64,000 nucleotides of DNA from Paenimyroides marinum (GTDB lineage: Bacteria; Bacteroidota; Bacteroidia; Flavobacteriales; Flavobacteriaceae): positions 1 through 64,000 of the forward strand of contig NZ_FNXE01000004.1 in the NCBI RefSeq assembly GCF_900108395.1. The letters are read 5' to 3'. The position numbers and the translations under genes were made by a program. Under the pieces are notes generated by a model, which did not search any database, was not told the DNA's origin, and was given only the letters and a program-made list of their open reading frames with translations. Positions 44,585 through 53,895 of this stretch are shown here, piece after piece; positions within the stretch are counted from its first letter, which is position 1; the number at the start of each line of letters is the position of its first letter.

Positions 44585-45223
44585 TTAAACAATCTCTTTT
44601 ACAATCTTTTCAATTTCTTTGGCTTTATTAACCGTCATAAAATGTCCACCGTTTTGAATAAGATAATCTACTTTGCAATTGTGAGAGGGTAAAATATGAT
44701 CTTTTGACCCGTGAATATGCACATAATTAGAAGGTAGCTCGGTATTCTTCCAACTAACAATTTCGTTAATTGCCCAACGAAGAAAACGAGAGTCGGTATC
44801 TTTTAAAATATTTTTAAACAGTACTTTTTCTTCTTTGGTCTGAATACCAAAAACCCGGCAGCTTAAAAGATTACTCCATTTAAACACAGCAGAAGGGATC
44901 AATTTATGTAATTGAAGTTTTCCGGCTATGCGATACATTAAAGGCAATTCAAATTTGGTTTTTACAGATGCAATCAAAATGACTTTTCTTACAGGAATGA
45001 TCTTTGCTACCTCAACAGCCATCATCCCGCCAAACGATAAACCAATAAGGACAACATCTTTTTCAATGATTTTTTGAGAGATGCGCTTGGCATAATTTTC
45101 AATGACTTCGCTTTTTAAAGGTAAAATCCAGTCAATAAATTCCACATTAAATCCATCAAAGTTAATTTTGTCAAATACTCTTTGATCTACTCCTAAACCA
45201 CTAAAAATATAGATTTTTGGCAT
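44585..45223 (-). CDS. Alpha/beta hydrolase
   Basis: A 212-residue protein with a nucleophile elbow GLSFGGM (about 59-65) and a C-terminal His in NGGHFMT, the Ser-Asp-His plan of small alpha/beta hydrolases. KIYIFSGLGVDQRVF at the start gives the first strand and oxyanion loop. Substrate unknown. The gene lies 7 bases after the DUF488 gene and is probably co-transcribed with it. Confidence 0.85.
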   Translation of the reverse strand: MPKIYIFSGLGVDQRVFDKINFDGFNVEFIDWILPLKSEVIENYAKRISQKIIEKDVVLIGLSFGGMMAVEVAKIIPVRKVILIASVKTKFELPLMYRIAGKLQLHKLIPSAVFKWSNLLSCRVFGIQTKEEKVLFKNILKDTDSRFLRWAINEIVSWKNTELPSNYVHIHGSKDHILPSHNCKVDYLIQNGGHFMTVNKAKEIEKIVKEIV

Positions 45224-45230
45224 TTTAATC

Positions 45231-45590
45231 TTATTTCTTTGTAACGGACTTCAAATACTTCAACAAAACCAACGGGTGGCAATGTTTTTCGTCTTTAGCG
45301 GCATAAACCAAAGCGATTTTCTCCTGTTTTTTATGAGCTTCCCAAAAAGTTTCCGCGATATTGTTGGCTTGTAGTTCTGCTATGTATTTTTTTGAAAATT
45401 CGTGCCATTTTTCCGGATCGTGATTAAACCATTTTCGTAATGCTATTGAGGGTGCCACCTCTTTATTCCATTCATCAATCTTTGCGGTTTCTTTAGAAAT
45501 ACCCCGAGGCCACAACCGATCTACTAGAATACGGTAACCGTCCGTAGGCAACACTTCCTCATAAACTCTTTTTATTACTAATTCCGTCAT
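45231..45590 (-). CDS. DUF488 (YeaO-like) family protein
   Basis: A 119-residue protein with the clear family core RILVDRLWPRGISKE, APSIALRKWFNHDPEKW, and the end LVYAAKDEKHCHPLVLLKYL, the signature of the DUF488/YeaO group, of unknown biochemical role. Two-gene operon with the following hydrolase. Confidence 0.9.
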   Translation of the reverse strand: MTELVIKRVYEEVLPTDGYRILVDRLWPRGISKETAKIDEWNKEVAPSIALRKWFNHDPEKWHEFSKKYIAELQANNIAETFWEAHKKQEKIALVYAAKDEKHCHPLVLLKYLKSVTKK

Positions 45591-45735
45591 TTCTTTTTAC
45601 TTTTAAAGATAACATTTTTCTACTGTTTTCGCTCTATTTTTCACATTGGGTTGTAAGTTCCTTTAAATTATGCTCTTTCAACTTCCGCAGCTTATTTTTT
45701 TAAATTAAGTTTGTCAGAACCTTAATAGTAGATTT

Positions 45736-46683
45736 ATGAATTATAATAAAAATTTTAAACAAATAAAATCAGTACTTTTTGGAATTGCGGTTGGAGATGC
45801 TTTGGGAGTTCCCGTTGAATTTAACAGCAGAGAAACAATCGCTCAAAATCCCGTAACCGATATGATTGGTTATGGCACATATAACTTACCAAAAGGAACC
45901 TGGTCTGACGACAGTTCACTTACATTCTGTTTAGCAGAAGCACTTACAAAAGATTTTGATTTACAAGCTATCGGAGGCAATTTTGTAAGATGGTTTTATG
46001 AAAATTACTGGACTGCACGAGGCGAAGTTTTTGATATTGGGATAGCAACAAAAGAAGCTATTGAGCGGCTTTCAAAAGGCGAACGTCCTGATTTGGCTGG
46101 GAATTTTGAGGAATCATCTAACGGAAACGGCTCTTTAATGAGGATGCTACCTTTACTTTTCTATGTAAAAAACAAACCTATTAACGAACGTTATCAAATA
46201 ACCAAACAAGTTTCATCTATTACCCACGCACATATTCGTTCGGTCATCGCTTGTTTTTACTACCTTGAATTTGCCAAACAGATTTTAGAGGGATACGATA
46301 AGTTTGAAACATACCGTCTTTTACAGTCATCAATACCTGAATTTCTAAAATCTCTTTCTATAAATCCAAACGAAATATCCTTATTTGACAGATTATTCAA
46401 AGGAAATATTTTTGAACTTCCAGAAAACGAAATTCAAAGTAGCGGTTATGTTCTTTATACTTTAGAAGCAAGCATCTGGTGTTTGTTAACCACTGACAAT
46501 TATCATGATGCAGTCTTAAAAGCGGTTAATTTAGGTAGCGATACCGATACAACAGCAGCTGTTACCGGCGGATTGGCAGGACTTTTGTACGGCTTCGACA
46601 GCATTCCTCCAGATTGGTTACAAAACCTTGCCCGATTTAATGATATTGAAAATTTAGCATCACGAATGAGTAACAATTTATAG
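45736..46683 (+). CDS. ADP-ribosylglycohydrolase (DraG family)
   Basis: A 315-residue protein with metal-binding motifs of the DraG family: GDALGVPVEF near the start, GTWSDDSSLTFCLAEAL, NGNGSLMRMLPL, and GSDTDTTAAVTGGLAGLLYG. Such enzymes remove ADP-ribose from proteins or nucleic acids using two divalent metal ions. No toxin or transferase partner is next to it. The gene ends 30 bases before dnaG. Confidence 0.93.
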   Translation: MNYNKNFKQIKSVLFGIAVGDALGVPVEFNSRETIAQNPVTDMIGYGTYNLPKGTWSDDSSLTFCLAEALTKDFDLQAIGGNFVRWFYENYWTARGEVFDIGIATKEAIERLSKGERPDLAGNFEESSNGNGSLMRMLPLLFYVKNKPINERYQITKQVSSITHAHIRSVIACFYYLEFAKQILEGYDKFETYRLLQSSIPEFLKSLSINPNEISLFDRLFKGNIFELPENEIQSSGYVLYTLEASIWCLLTTDNYHDAVLKAVNLGSDTDTTAAVTGGLAGLLYGFDSIPPDWLQNLARFNDIENLASRMSNNL

Positions 46684-46701
46684 CATTTCTTTCCAAATCT
46701 C

Positions 46702-46709
46702 TATATTTG
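46702..46709 (+). promoter_or_regulatory. -7 box TATATTTG of dnaG
   Basis: TATATTTG ends 4 bases before the dnaG ATG (46714), so transcription should begin at or next to the start codon. No clear -33 element is seen. Confidence 0.45.
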
Positions 46710-46713
46710 CAGT

Positions 46714-48681
46714 ATGATTAAAAAAGAAACCATAGATGCTATTTTTGAGGCTGCTCGTGTAGAGGAGGTTATTGGCGATTTCGTGCAACTAAAAAAATCA
46801 GGCAGTAATTACAAAGGATTGAGTCCGTTTGTAAACGAAAAAACGCCGTCGTTTATGGTTTCGCCTGCCAAACAGATCTGGAAAGATTTTTCGTCGGGCA
46901 AAGGCGGTAATGCCATTAGCTTTATTATGGAGCACGAACATTTTTCGTATCCTGAAGCATTGCGCTACCTTGCCAACAAATACCAGATTGAGATTGAAGA
47001 AACCGAACAATCTGACGAGGAAAAACAAGCTTTAAACGAGCGTGAAAGTCTGTTTGTGGTTTCAGAATTTGCCAAAAAATATTTCCACAATATTTTATTA
47101 AAAACCGATGAAGGTTTAGCAATTGGTCATTCGTACTTTAAAGAACGTGGTTTTACTGAAGATACCATAAAAACCTTTCAATTGGGCTATTCGCCCGATC
47201 AGTGGGACGCATTTACCAAAGAGGCACTTGCAAAAGGCTATCAGTTAGAATTTTTAGAAAAAACCGGATTGACCATTGTAAAAGAAGACAAAACATTCGA
47301 TCGGTTCAAAGGTCGCGTCATGTTCCCCATCCAAAGTATGTCGGGACGGGTATTGGGTTTCGGCGGACGAATTCTAACCAACGATAAAAAAGCGGCGAAG
47401 TATTTGAATTCCCCGGAAAGCGACATTTACCACAAGAGCAAAGTTTTGTACGGTATTTTTCACGCCAAACAGGAAATCGCATCAAAAGATAACTGTTTTC
47501 TGGTAGAAGGATATACCGATGTGATTCAAATGCATCAGGCAGGAATTAAAAACGTGGTGGCATCGTCAGGTACTGCCTTAACACCCGATCAGATCCGGTT
47601 GATTAATCGACTGACCAAAAACATTACCGTTTTGTTTGACGGTGATGCTGCGGGTATGCGTGCTTCGTTGCGCGGAATCGATTTGATTTTAGAAGCCGGA
47701 ATGAATGTACGCGTATGCACCTTTCCCGATGGCGATGATCCGGATAGTTTTGCCCGAAAAACGCCGATTGATGAATTACAGAATTATCTGAAGAACAATG
47801 CGACCGATTTTATCCGTTTTAAAGCGAATCTTTTAATGAAAGATGCCGGTAACGACCCGATTAAAAAAGCCGATGTTATCAGAGATATTGTGGTTTCGAT
47901 CTCTAAAGTTCCCGACCATATCCAACGTGAAGTTTATGTACAGGAATGTGCATCGATTATGGATATTTCAGAAGATGTTTTGTTCAGTACCTTGGCACAA
48001 ATCGGTAAAAAAGAACTGCAGGAAGCTAATAAAAAATTTGTTCAGGATCGAAAAATGGAGGTAGTTAAAAACACACCAGAAGAAACCAAAGAACAAGTTG
48101 ACATCATTTATCTGTTAGAACGGAAAATCATTGAAATTTTATTGATTTATGGTAATTATGAAGAACTTTTTGATGAATACGAGCTCAAAATTGTAGATGA
48201 AAAGGTTGTTACAGAGAAAAAAAGGGTAAAACGAAAAGTGTTTGATCAAGTATTTCTGAGTTTACAAGAAGATGAAGTAGAAATGAGCAATGAAAAGTTT
48301 CGTACCATTTTAAACGATATTATTTCTTTTTATCACATCAATGAAAGCTGGAATTTAGAAAATTACCTTAAACAAGTACCACCTGATTTGTCTGACGAAA
48401 TCACGTCTATCATTATGGATGACGAACGCTACAACCTTCACAATTGGGAAAAGCAGAACATTTTTGTTAAAAGCAAAGAGGTTGCGATTAGTCAATACGT
48501 TAGCGAAACCATCTTAACATTACGATCATATCTTATTTTTAGCGTTATAGAAGAATTTAAAAAGCAATTGCCCGAACAAACTGAAAACATTAGAGAATTG
48601 CTTAGTGATATTGTGGAATACAACAAACTAAAACACACCCTTTCTGCCCAGTTAGGACGAGTGATGCCACGGTTTAGTTAG
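46714..48681 (+). CDS. dnaG: DNA primase DnaG (zinc-ligand-free N-domain)
   Basis: The 655-residue primase has the N-terminal CHC2 region, the TOPRIM catalytic core (LVEGYTDVIQMHQAGIKNVVASSGTALT; FDGDAAG) and a C-terminal helicase-binding part. It makes RNA primers for replication. The N-domain keeps the shape of a zinc-ribbon (GLSPFVNEKTPSF; WKDFSSGKGGN) but the four ligands are lost: CPFH is SPFV and CFGC is DFSS. From memory this is common in Flavobacteriia. The ATG at 46714 fits the family start. Confidence 0.95.
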   Translation: MIKKETIDAIFEAARVEEVIGDFVQLKKSGSNYKGLSPFVNEKTPSFMVSPAKQIWKDFSSGKGGNAISFIMEHEHFSYPEALRYLANKYQIEIEETEQSDEEKQALNERESLFVVSEFAKKYFHNILLKTDEGLAIGHSYFKERGFTEDTIKTFQLGYSPDQWDAFTKEALAKGYQLEFLEKTGLTIVKEDKTFDRFKGRVMFPIQSMSGRVLGFGGRILTNDKKAAKYLNSPESDIYHKSKVLYGIFHAKQEIASKDNCFLVEGYTDVIQMHQAGIKNVVASSGTALTPDQIRLINRLTKNITVLFDGDAAGMRASLRGIDLILEAGMNVRVCTFPDGDDPDSFARKTPIDELQNYLKNNATDFIRFKANLLMKDAGNDPIKKADVIRDIVVSISKVPDHIQREVYVQECASIMDISEDVLFSTLAQIGKKELQEANKKFVQDRKMEVVKNTPEETKEQVDIIYLLERKIIEILLIYGNYEELFDEYELKIVDEKVVTEKKRVKRKVFDQVFLSLQEDEVEMSNEKFRTILNDIISFYHINESWNLENYLKQVPPDLSDEITSIIMDDERYNLHNWEKQNIFVKSKEVAISQYVSETILTLRSYLIFSVIEEFKKQLPEQTENIRELLSDIVEYNKLKHTLSAQLGRVMPRFS

Positions 48682-48773
48682 AATCAAAAAAAATCGAGAA
48701 GTTTTACTTCACTTCAGTTCGTTCCAATAGCTATCGGAGTTGTCGAGAACTCATTGCAAAAAACACTCGAAAC
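48682..48773. other. Intergenic repeat relic
   Basis: Contains CGAGAAG, TTCGTTCC, AATAGCTATCGGAG and TTGTCGAGAACTC, pieces of a repeat type common between genes in Flavobacteriaceae. Related pieces are at 9950-10035 and 26930-27000. No gene seen. Confidence 0.4.
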
Positions 48774-49799
48774 TTACAACAACCCATTTATTCTATCAAC
48801 CACTTTTTCAGGTGCAATGGTTCGCATTACGTCTTCATAACCCGGTATGATTTTATTTCCGTAAACCGAAGTTGGCAGCAAAGGGTATTTTTCTAAATCA
48901 GGAATTAAACTGTTCTTTAAAGGTTGGTTAAACGGTACAAAACCTGCAAACGGATGGGTATTACCCCACAACGTAATCACTTTTACGCCATACATAGCCG
49001 CAATATGCGCATTGCCTGAATCCATTGAAAGCATAATATCTAAATGCGGAATAAACTGTAATTCTTGTTTAAAGTTAAAGTGTTCGGGAATTAAACTAAC
49101 ATTTTCAAGATGTTGTTTTAGATCTCCTAATTGTTGTAACTCATTCTTTCCGCCAAACAGAAAAATTTTATGCGATGGTTTTTCCGCCAGTTTTTTAATA
49201 ACTTTTTTCATTAAATCTGCCGGATACACCTTGGTTTGATATTGTGCAAACGGTGCGATACCTATCCATTTGTTGTTTGATTTTTCAGATGTAACAGCTA
49301 AAATCTCATCAGGTAAAACTGATTTTTCAGGAAAATTAATGTTAGATACATCAACCCTGAAACCTAAACAAACTAAAGTGTCAACATGCCTATTAATCAT
49401 TGATTTTAATGGTTTTAACACTTTGTTTTCAGTACGTGTCAATGCTTTTTTTTCTGCCCTGCCCTTGTTGGTAAAAGCTGTTTTTGTGCCAGATAATTTA
49501 AAGAATGTCCGTAAAATTTTTGAACGCAATACATTGTGAAAATCGGCAACGGCATTTATCTGCAACTTTTTTAAATCATGATATAAACGATAAATTCCTA
49601 AAAAGCCTTTGTGGCGTTTTTGCAAATCAACGCTGAAAAAATCCACTTGGTCAATTCCCTCAAAAAAAGGTTTAAAAAACGGACGCGATACCACCGTTAC
49701 TCTTACATGCCTGTGTTGCTGTACCAAAGCTTTAACTACCGGAACGGTCATTGCCACATCGCCCATTGCAGAAAGGCGTATAACTAAAACATGCGTCAT
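48774..49799 (-). CDS. Glycosyltransferase family 9 protein (heptosyltransferase-like)
   Basis: A 341-residue protein starting VLVIRLSAMGDVAMTVPVVKAL, the N-terminal strand and loop of GT9 enzymes, with the donor-binding C-domain SMDSGNAHIAAMYGVKVITLWGNTHP. It probably adds a sugar to the lipopolysaccharide core; the donor is not evident. Its ATG comes directly after the stop codon of the small membrane protein gene (TAAATG). Confidence 0.9.
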   Translation of the reverse strand: MTHVLVIRLSAMGDVAMTVPVVKALVQQHRHVRVTVVSRPFFKPFFEGIDQVDFFSVDLQKRHKGFLGIYRLYHDLKKLQINAVADFHNVLRSKILRTFFKLSGTKTAFTNKGRAEKKALTRTENKVLKPLKSMINRHVDTLVCLGFRVDVSNINFPEKSVLPDEILAVTSEKSNNKWIGIAPFAQYQTKVYPADLMKKVIKKLAEKPSHKIFLFGGKNELQQLGDLKQHLENVSLIPEHFNFKQELQFIPHLDIMLSMDSGNAHIAAMYGVKVITLWGNTHPFAGFVPFNQPLKNSLIPDLEKYPLLPTSVYGNKIIPGYEDVMRTIAPEKVVDRINGLL

Positions 49800-50099
49800 T
49801 TAGTTGCTCAAACTTTGTAAAATGTTATACGAAAATTCTAAAACAGGTTTATATGCCACCGAAAAAGCAATTAAAGGAATAATGATAAAGATAATTCCTG
49901 TATAAAACCACATTTTTGATTGCTGCTGCTGTAACAGTCTGGCAAATAAATAAATGAGGAGGTAATAAATGCTTAAAACGCCCAATGGCAAAAACAACAA
50001 TTGTGCATAATTGTTGAAAAACTGCCAAATGAATACGATTACCAAAAGTATTAAAATGGTAAAAATCAGTGTTTGTGCTATTTTTAAAAGTTTATTCAT
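49800..50099 (-). CDS. Small three-helix membrane protein
   Basis: With ATG at 50099 the 99-residue protein has three hydrophobic segments (about 7-28, 33-52, 60-82). An upstream in-frame ATG at 50135 lies inside the terminator hairpin and is rejected. The gene is fused end to start to the GT9 gene, so both are co-translated; role unknown, perhaps linked to envelope glycan. Confidence 0.7.
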   Translation of the reverse strand: MNKLLKIAQTLIFTILILLVIVFIWQFFNNYAQLLFLPLGVLSIYYLLIYLFARLLQQQQSKMWFYTGIIFIIIPLIAFSVAYKPVLEFSYNILQSLSN

Positions 50100-50103
50100 A
50101 ATA

Positions 50104-50132
50104 AAAAGACTTTCTGTTATGAGAAAGTCTTT
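50104..50132 (-). terminator. Terminator between the DUF4254 gene and the membrane protein gene
   Basis: AAAGACTTTCT / AGAAAGTCTTT stem with 5-base loop, followed by T residues on the minus strand, between the stop at 50141 and the ATG at 50099. It may act as an attenuator if the genes form one operon. Confidence 0.8.
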
Positions 50133-50140
50133 CAAAAATA

Positions 50141-50746
50141 CTATTTTTTATTTTGATACAATACCGGATTTAACTCTTCATCGTTATACATTTTCATTTG
50201 TTTGTACACTTTCATGAATTTGTCTCCGTTTTCAATATCTGTAATCAGTTGGTTGATCGATGTGAACATATCTTGTTTTTGTTCTAAAAGCACATCTAAT
50301 TTAGCCTGACATTTAGCTCTGTGATCATCTGACGCATCTTTGCGGGTAGCCTCTTCGTGCATGTGATAAATTTTCAATGCCAGAATCGACAAACGGTCAA
50401 TTGCCCACGCCGGACTTTCGGTATTAATTTTGGCATCAGCTTTTACCTGAACATCTTTATATTTATCCAAAAAATAACTGTCGATGTACTCAACCATATC
50501 TGTTCTAACCTGGTTAGACGCATCAATTTTTCTTTTTAAATCCAGCGCAGCCACAGGATCTATTTGTGGGTCGCGGATAATGTCTTCATAGTGCCATTGT
50601 ACGGTATCAACCCAGTTTTTTGCATACAATAAATGTTCAATAGAACCTTTTTCGTACGGGTTGTTTACTGGTTGATTTACATCGTCAAACTGGTGATAAT
50701 CTTGAATACTTTTTTCAAAAACAGGAAAAGCAAATTCTGCAAACAT
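50141..50746 (-). CDS. DUF4254 domain protein
   Basis: A 201-residue helical, soluble protein with NPYEKGSIEHLLYAKNWVDTVQWHYEDIIRDP and AWAIDRLSILALKIYHM, the DUF4254 pattern. The family often lies beside GT9 glycosyltransferases, as here. No catalytic motif recognised. A -7 box TATCTTTG (50772-50765) precedes the gene. Confidence 0.88.
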   Translation of the reverse strand: MFAEFAFPVFEKSIQDYHQFDDVNQPVNNPYEKGSIEHLLYAKNWVDTVQWHYEDIIRDPQIDPVAALDLKRKIDASNQVRTDMVEYIDSYFLDKYKDVQVKADAKINTESPAWAIDRLSILALKIYHMHEEATRKDASDDHRAKCQAKLDVLLEQKQDMFTSINQLITDIENGDKFMKVYKQMKMYNDEELNPVLYQNKK

Positions 50747-50764
50747 TGTTATATTTTTTATTTA

Positions 50765-50772
50765 CAAAGATA
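50765..50772 (-). promoter_or_regulatory. -7 box TATCTTTG of the DUF4254 gene
   Basis: On the minus strand, 18 bases before the ATG at 50746, in the 67-base gap shared with the divergent upp gene. Confidence 0.55.
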
Positions 50773-50813
50773 GTTTTAATACTTTTACATCAACAAAAAT
50801 CATTGGTAAAGTT

Positions 50814-51455
50814 ATGCATATTCACTATATATCTGAGCAAAACAGTATTTTAAACCACTTTTTGGCACAGCTGCGTGATGTAAATATCCAGAAAGATTCT
50901 ATGCGGTTTCGTAAAAACATCGAACGCATTGGTGAAATTATGGCTTATGAATTGAGTAAAATCCTTCCGTATAAAGATGTTGAGGTGCAAACTCCGTTAG
51001 GCAAAAAACAAACCACCGTTATAGAAGACAATGTGGTTTTATGTTCGATTCTTCGAGCCGGATTGGCTTTACATACAGGATTTATGAACTTTTTCGATGA
51101 TGCTGAAAACGGGTTTGTTTCGGCTGCAAGAATTCATGGCGCTACAGAAATTTTGGTAGAATATCAGGCAGCTCCGTCTTTTGAAGGAAAACATTTGCTA
51201 TTGCTTGATCCAATGCTGGCAACAGGTTATTCAATGGTCGCGGTTTTTAATAAATTGATCCAGCAGGAAACTCCTAAAGAAATTCACATTTGTGTTGTAA
51301 TTGCTGCTCCTGAAGGAATTAATTACCTGAAAAAACATTTGCCCGATCACGTACATTTATGGGTTGCCAGTTTAGACGATGGCTTAAATAACGATAAATA
51401 CATTATTCCGGGAATTGGCGATGCGGGCGATTTGGCTTACGGCGAAAAATTATAA
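50814..51455 (+). CDS. upp: Uracil phosphoribosyltransferase
   Basis: A 213-residue enzyme that turns uracil and PRPP into UMP. Seen: LCSILRAGLALHTGF, the PRPP loop LLLLDPMLATGYSM, and VASLDDGLNNDKYIIPGIGDAGDLAYG at the end, typical for Upp. Its last 6 bases overlap the end of the convergent DUF6427 gene. Confidence 0.94.
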   Translation: MHIHYISEQNSILNHFLAQLRDVNIQKDSMRFRKNIERIGEIMAYELSKILPYKDVEVQTPLGKKQTTVIEDNVVLCSILRAGLALHTGFMNFFDDAENGFVSAARIHGATEILVEYQAAPSFEGKHLLLLDPMLATGYSMVAVFNKLIQQETPKEIHICVVIAAPEGINYLKKHLPDHVHLWVASLDDGLNNDKYIIPGIGDAGDLAYGEKL

Positions 51456-52379
51456 TTTCAGTAAAAACAAAAGTAAACTAACGGCTAAAATGGTAATCAT
51501 TACGGTTTCTTTAACCCATTTTACGGGAGTAGATGCCAGAAAGTTCCCTCCAATTATAGAAAGCGGAAAGAAAGTGAATACCAATAATCCATTTGATTTT
51601 TCGGGAGTAATGATGTAAATGACCGATCCGATAATAAAACAAAGCACAATGTTTTTATACAGCCTAAGCTGGTTTGATGGGATGTTTTTTAAATACATCA
51701 ATTGGTAAACGGTGAACAACACAGCAAGTGTAGCCAGAAACGACAATGCCAGGTTTTGATAAATGTTTTCAAAATAACTGAAATTAAATCCCACTGCATA
51801 TTTATCTGTCCAGAACGCCACTAAATCAATTCCGTAAAATAAACTGTACGTGTAAAACAAAATGGTAACCGTTAACAATGCAATTAAAGGAATGATCCAG
51901 TTGCGGTAATCGTTACTTACATACCAGATAATTGCCAGATAAACCATGGCAAAATACAAAATCGTCCACGATTCAAATAACGTTGCAAGAAAAATCCATA
52001 AACTGGCATCAAATATTTTTAGGTTAGATTCATTTAACGTTTGCAGAGAAATTATTCTGCGCAACGCTAAAAGCACCAACAAATTTCCTATAATCAGCTG
52101 GGCATCACTAAAAAAAGTGGGAAACAGAATCAAAAAACACGCGTACAAATATAACGAATACAAATTGTTAACCGCCAAATGATTTTTAACCGTAATAAAC
52201 TGTACCAACAAAACCGAAAAGATAACTATTAAAAACAAGAAGCTTTTTTCAATAACCACAGCCGGCGACTGCAACCAGCTTAAATCACTTATCAACTGTA
52301 AAAAGTAAATAGTTAAAAGGGCTAAACCTATCACTACATAGCCTATGGGTCTGCTTTTGGAAAAAAGATTTACAAGCAT
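51450..52379 (-). CDS. DUF6427 integral membrane protein
   Basis: A 309-residue protein with about eight to nine membrane helices and no long soluble loop. The pattern (MLVNLFSKSRPIGYVVIGL; LRRIISLQTLNESNLKIFDASLWI; TPEKSNGLLVFTFFPLSIIGGN) fits the flavobacterial family DUF6427, often near upp and DUF6341. Function unknown. Confidence 0.85.
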   Translation of the reverse strand: MLVNLFSKSRPIGYVVIGLALLTIYFLQLISDLSWLQSPAVVIEKSFLFLIVIFSVLLVQFITVKNHLAVNNLYSLYLYACFLILFPTFFSDAQLIIGNLLVLLALRRIISLQTLNESNLKIFDASLWIFLATLFESWTILYFAMVYLAIIWYVSNDYRNWIIPLIALLTVTILFYTYSLFYGIDLVAFWTDKYAVGFNFSYFENIYQNLALSFLATLAVLFTVYQLMYLKNIPSNQLRLYKNIVLCFIIGSVIYIITPEKSNGLLVFTFFPLSIIGGNFLASTPVKWVKETVMITILAVSLLLFLLKL

Positions 52380-52426
52380 TAATTATATTATTTTGATTTT
52401 GTAAATAAAGTTGTTGATATTTTTTT

Positions 52427-52434
52427 TACTTTTG
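52427..52434 (+). promoter_or_regulatory. -7 box TACTTTTG of the DUF6341 gene
   Basis: Matches TAnnTTTG, 54 bases before the ATG at 52489. It lies between two divergent genes. Confidence 0.5.
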
Positions 52435-52488
52435 CTACAAAGTTAGAATTAAACTGAAATTAAACATAAATAATTTAATAACAATATT

Positions 52489-52722
52489 ATGTGGTCATCT
52501 ATCTTTAAAGGAATAGAATTTTTATTTGTTGATGTTTTGTTTGTGCCAATGGATTGGCTTGCTAAGTTAGAATTATCAAACTGGTGGATTGCAAACATCC
52601 TAACATGGATCTTTATCATTATTTGTTGCTCGGCTTTTGTTTACTGGTTAAAACAATTGCGTATTTTTGCAGCAAACAATGAAGATGAGCAAGACACAAC
52701 GGCACATTCATTCTTAAAATAA
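52489..52722 (+). CDS. DUF6341 small membrane protein
   Basis: A 77-residue protein with two hydrophobic parts (about 10-22 and 31-52) and an acidic tail (NNEDEQDTTAHSF). This is the conserved DUF6341 type of Flavobacteriia, usually next to DUF6427 and upp as here. Role unknown. A terminator follows. Confidence 0.85.
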   Translation: MWSSIFKGIEFLFVDVLFVPMDWLAKLELSNWWIANILTWIFIIICCSAFVYWLKQLRIFAANNEDEQDTTAHSFLK

Positions 52723-52724
52723 TA

Positions 52725-52753
52725 AAAAGCAGGTTTTAAAACCTGCTTTTTTT
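52725..52753 (+). terminator. Terminator after the DUF6341 gene
   Basis: AAAAAGCAGGTTTT / AAAACCTGCTTTTT hairpin followed by T residues. Confidence 0.9.
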
Positions 52754-52893
52754 ATTAAAAACAATAATCAAATTAAAAATCATAAATAAAACGTCAAAAA
52801 AGTCATATTATTGTTCTAAATAGAATAGCTTAACAAAATAATAAATTAAACGAATGCCGAAAAGTATTATTTTTGCAATTCAAAACATTTAAA

Positions 52894-53889
52894 ATGATTG
52901 ACCATCCAAAATTTGCAGTAATTGGAGGTGGTAGCTGGGCAACAGCTATTACAAAAATGCTCTGTCATAATTTAAGCGAAATTGCTTGGTATATGCGCAA
53001 TGATGCTGCAATTGAAGAAATAAAAATTAATAAGCACAACCCTAATTATTTAAGTTCAGTTGAATTTGATACTGAGCAATTAAAACTTACAAGTGATATA
53101 AACGAAGCTGCTGACTATGCTGATTATATCGTGTTTGCTGTTCCTTCAGCTTTTTTAAGTACCGAATTAGAAAAAATAACCGTTTCATTACAAGATAAAG
53201 TAATCGTATCGGCAATAAAGGGAATTATTCCTGAAACAGGCTTAATTGTTGGGCAGCATTTTATGCAAACTTATAATATCCCTATAGAAAACATTGCTGT
53301 TTTGGCTGGTCCTTGCCATGCCGAAGAAGTAGCTTTAGAACGATTATCGTATTTAACCATTGCCGGTGGCGATTTAGAAAAAGCCGACGTAATTGCCAAA
53401 AGCTTAAGCAGCCATTACATAAAAGCCAAAACATCAGACGATGTAATGGGGACCGAATATGCTGCCATGCTAAAGAATATCTATGCTATTGCCGCCGGAA
53501 TGGCACATGGTTTGGGTTATGGCGATAATTTCCAGGCGTTGTTAATGAGTAATGCCATTCGGGAAATGAAAAAATTCATTAAGAAAGTCCATAAATTAAA
53601 ACGCAACATTAACGATTCTGCCTATTTAGGTGATTTATTGGTGACCGGCTATTCGTTGTTTTCTCGTAACCGTATGTTTGGGAACATGATTGGTAAAGGA
53701 TATACCGTAATTTCTACTAAAATGGAAATGAATATGGTTGCTGAAGGGTATTATGCTACAAAAAGTGCCTATTTAATGAATCAGGAACTGAAAGCGAAAA
53801 CACCAATTATCGATGCGGTGTACGATATACTCTACAACAATAAAGAACCAAAAAAAGTATTTAAAAAATTGACAGACAAACTAGATTAA
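52894..53889 (+). CDS. gpsA: Glycerol-3-phosphate dehydrogenase [NAD(P)+]
   Basis: A 331-residue enzyme reducing dihydroxyacetone phosphate to sn-glycerol-3-phosphate for phospholipid synthesis. Seen: Rossmann motif AVIGGGSWATA near the start, the catalytic-Lys segment AMLKNIYAIAAGMAHGLGYGDN and GDLLVTGYSLFSRNRMFG. ATG at 52894 fits the family; an upstream TTG is rejected. The TerC gene follows after 6 bases. Confidence 0.95.
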   Translation: MIDHPKFAVIGGGSWATAITKMLCHNLSEIAWYMRNDAAIEEIKINKHNPNYLSSVEFDTEQLKLTSDINEAADYADYIVFAVPSAFLSTELEKITVSLQDKVIVSAIKGIIPETGLIVGQHFMQTYNIPIENIAVLAGPCHAEEVALERLSYLTIAGGDLEKADVIAKSLSSHYIKAKTSDDVMGTEYAAMLKNIYAIAAGMAHGLGYGDNFQALLMSNAIREMKKFIKKVHKLKRNINDSAYLGDLLVTGYSLFSRNRMFGNMIGKGYTVISTKMEMNMVAEGYYATKSAYLMNQELKAKTPIIDAVYDILYNNKEPKKVFKKLTDKLD

Positions 53890-53895
53890 CACCTT

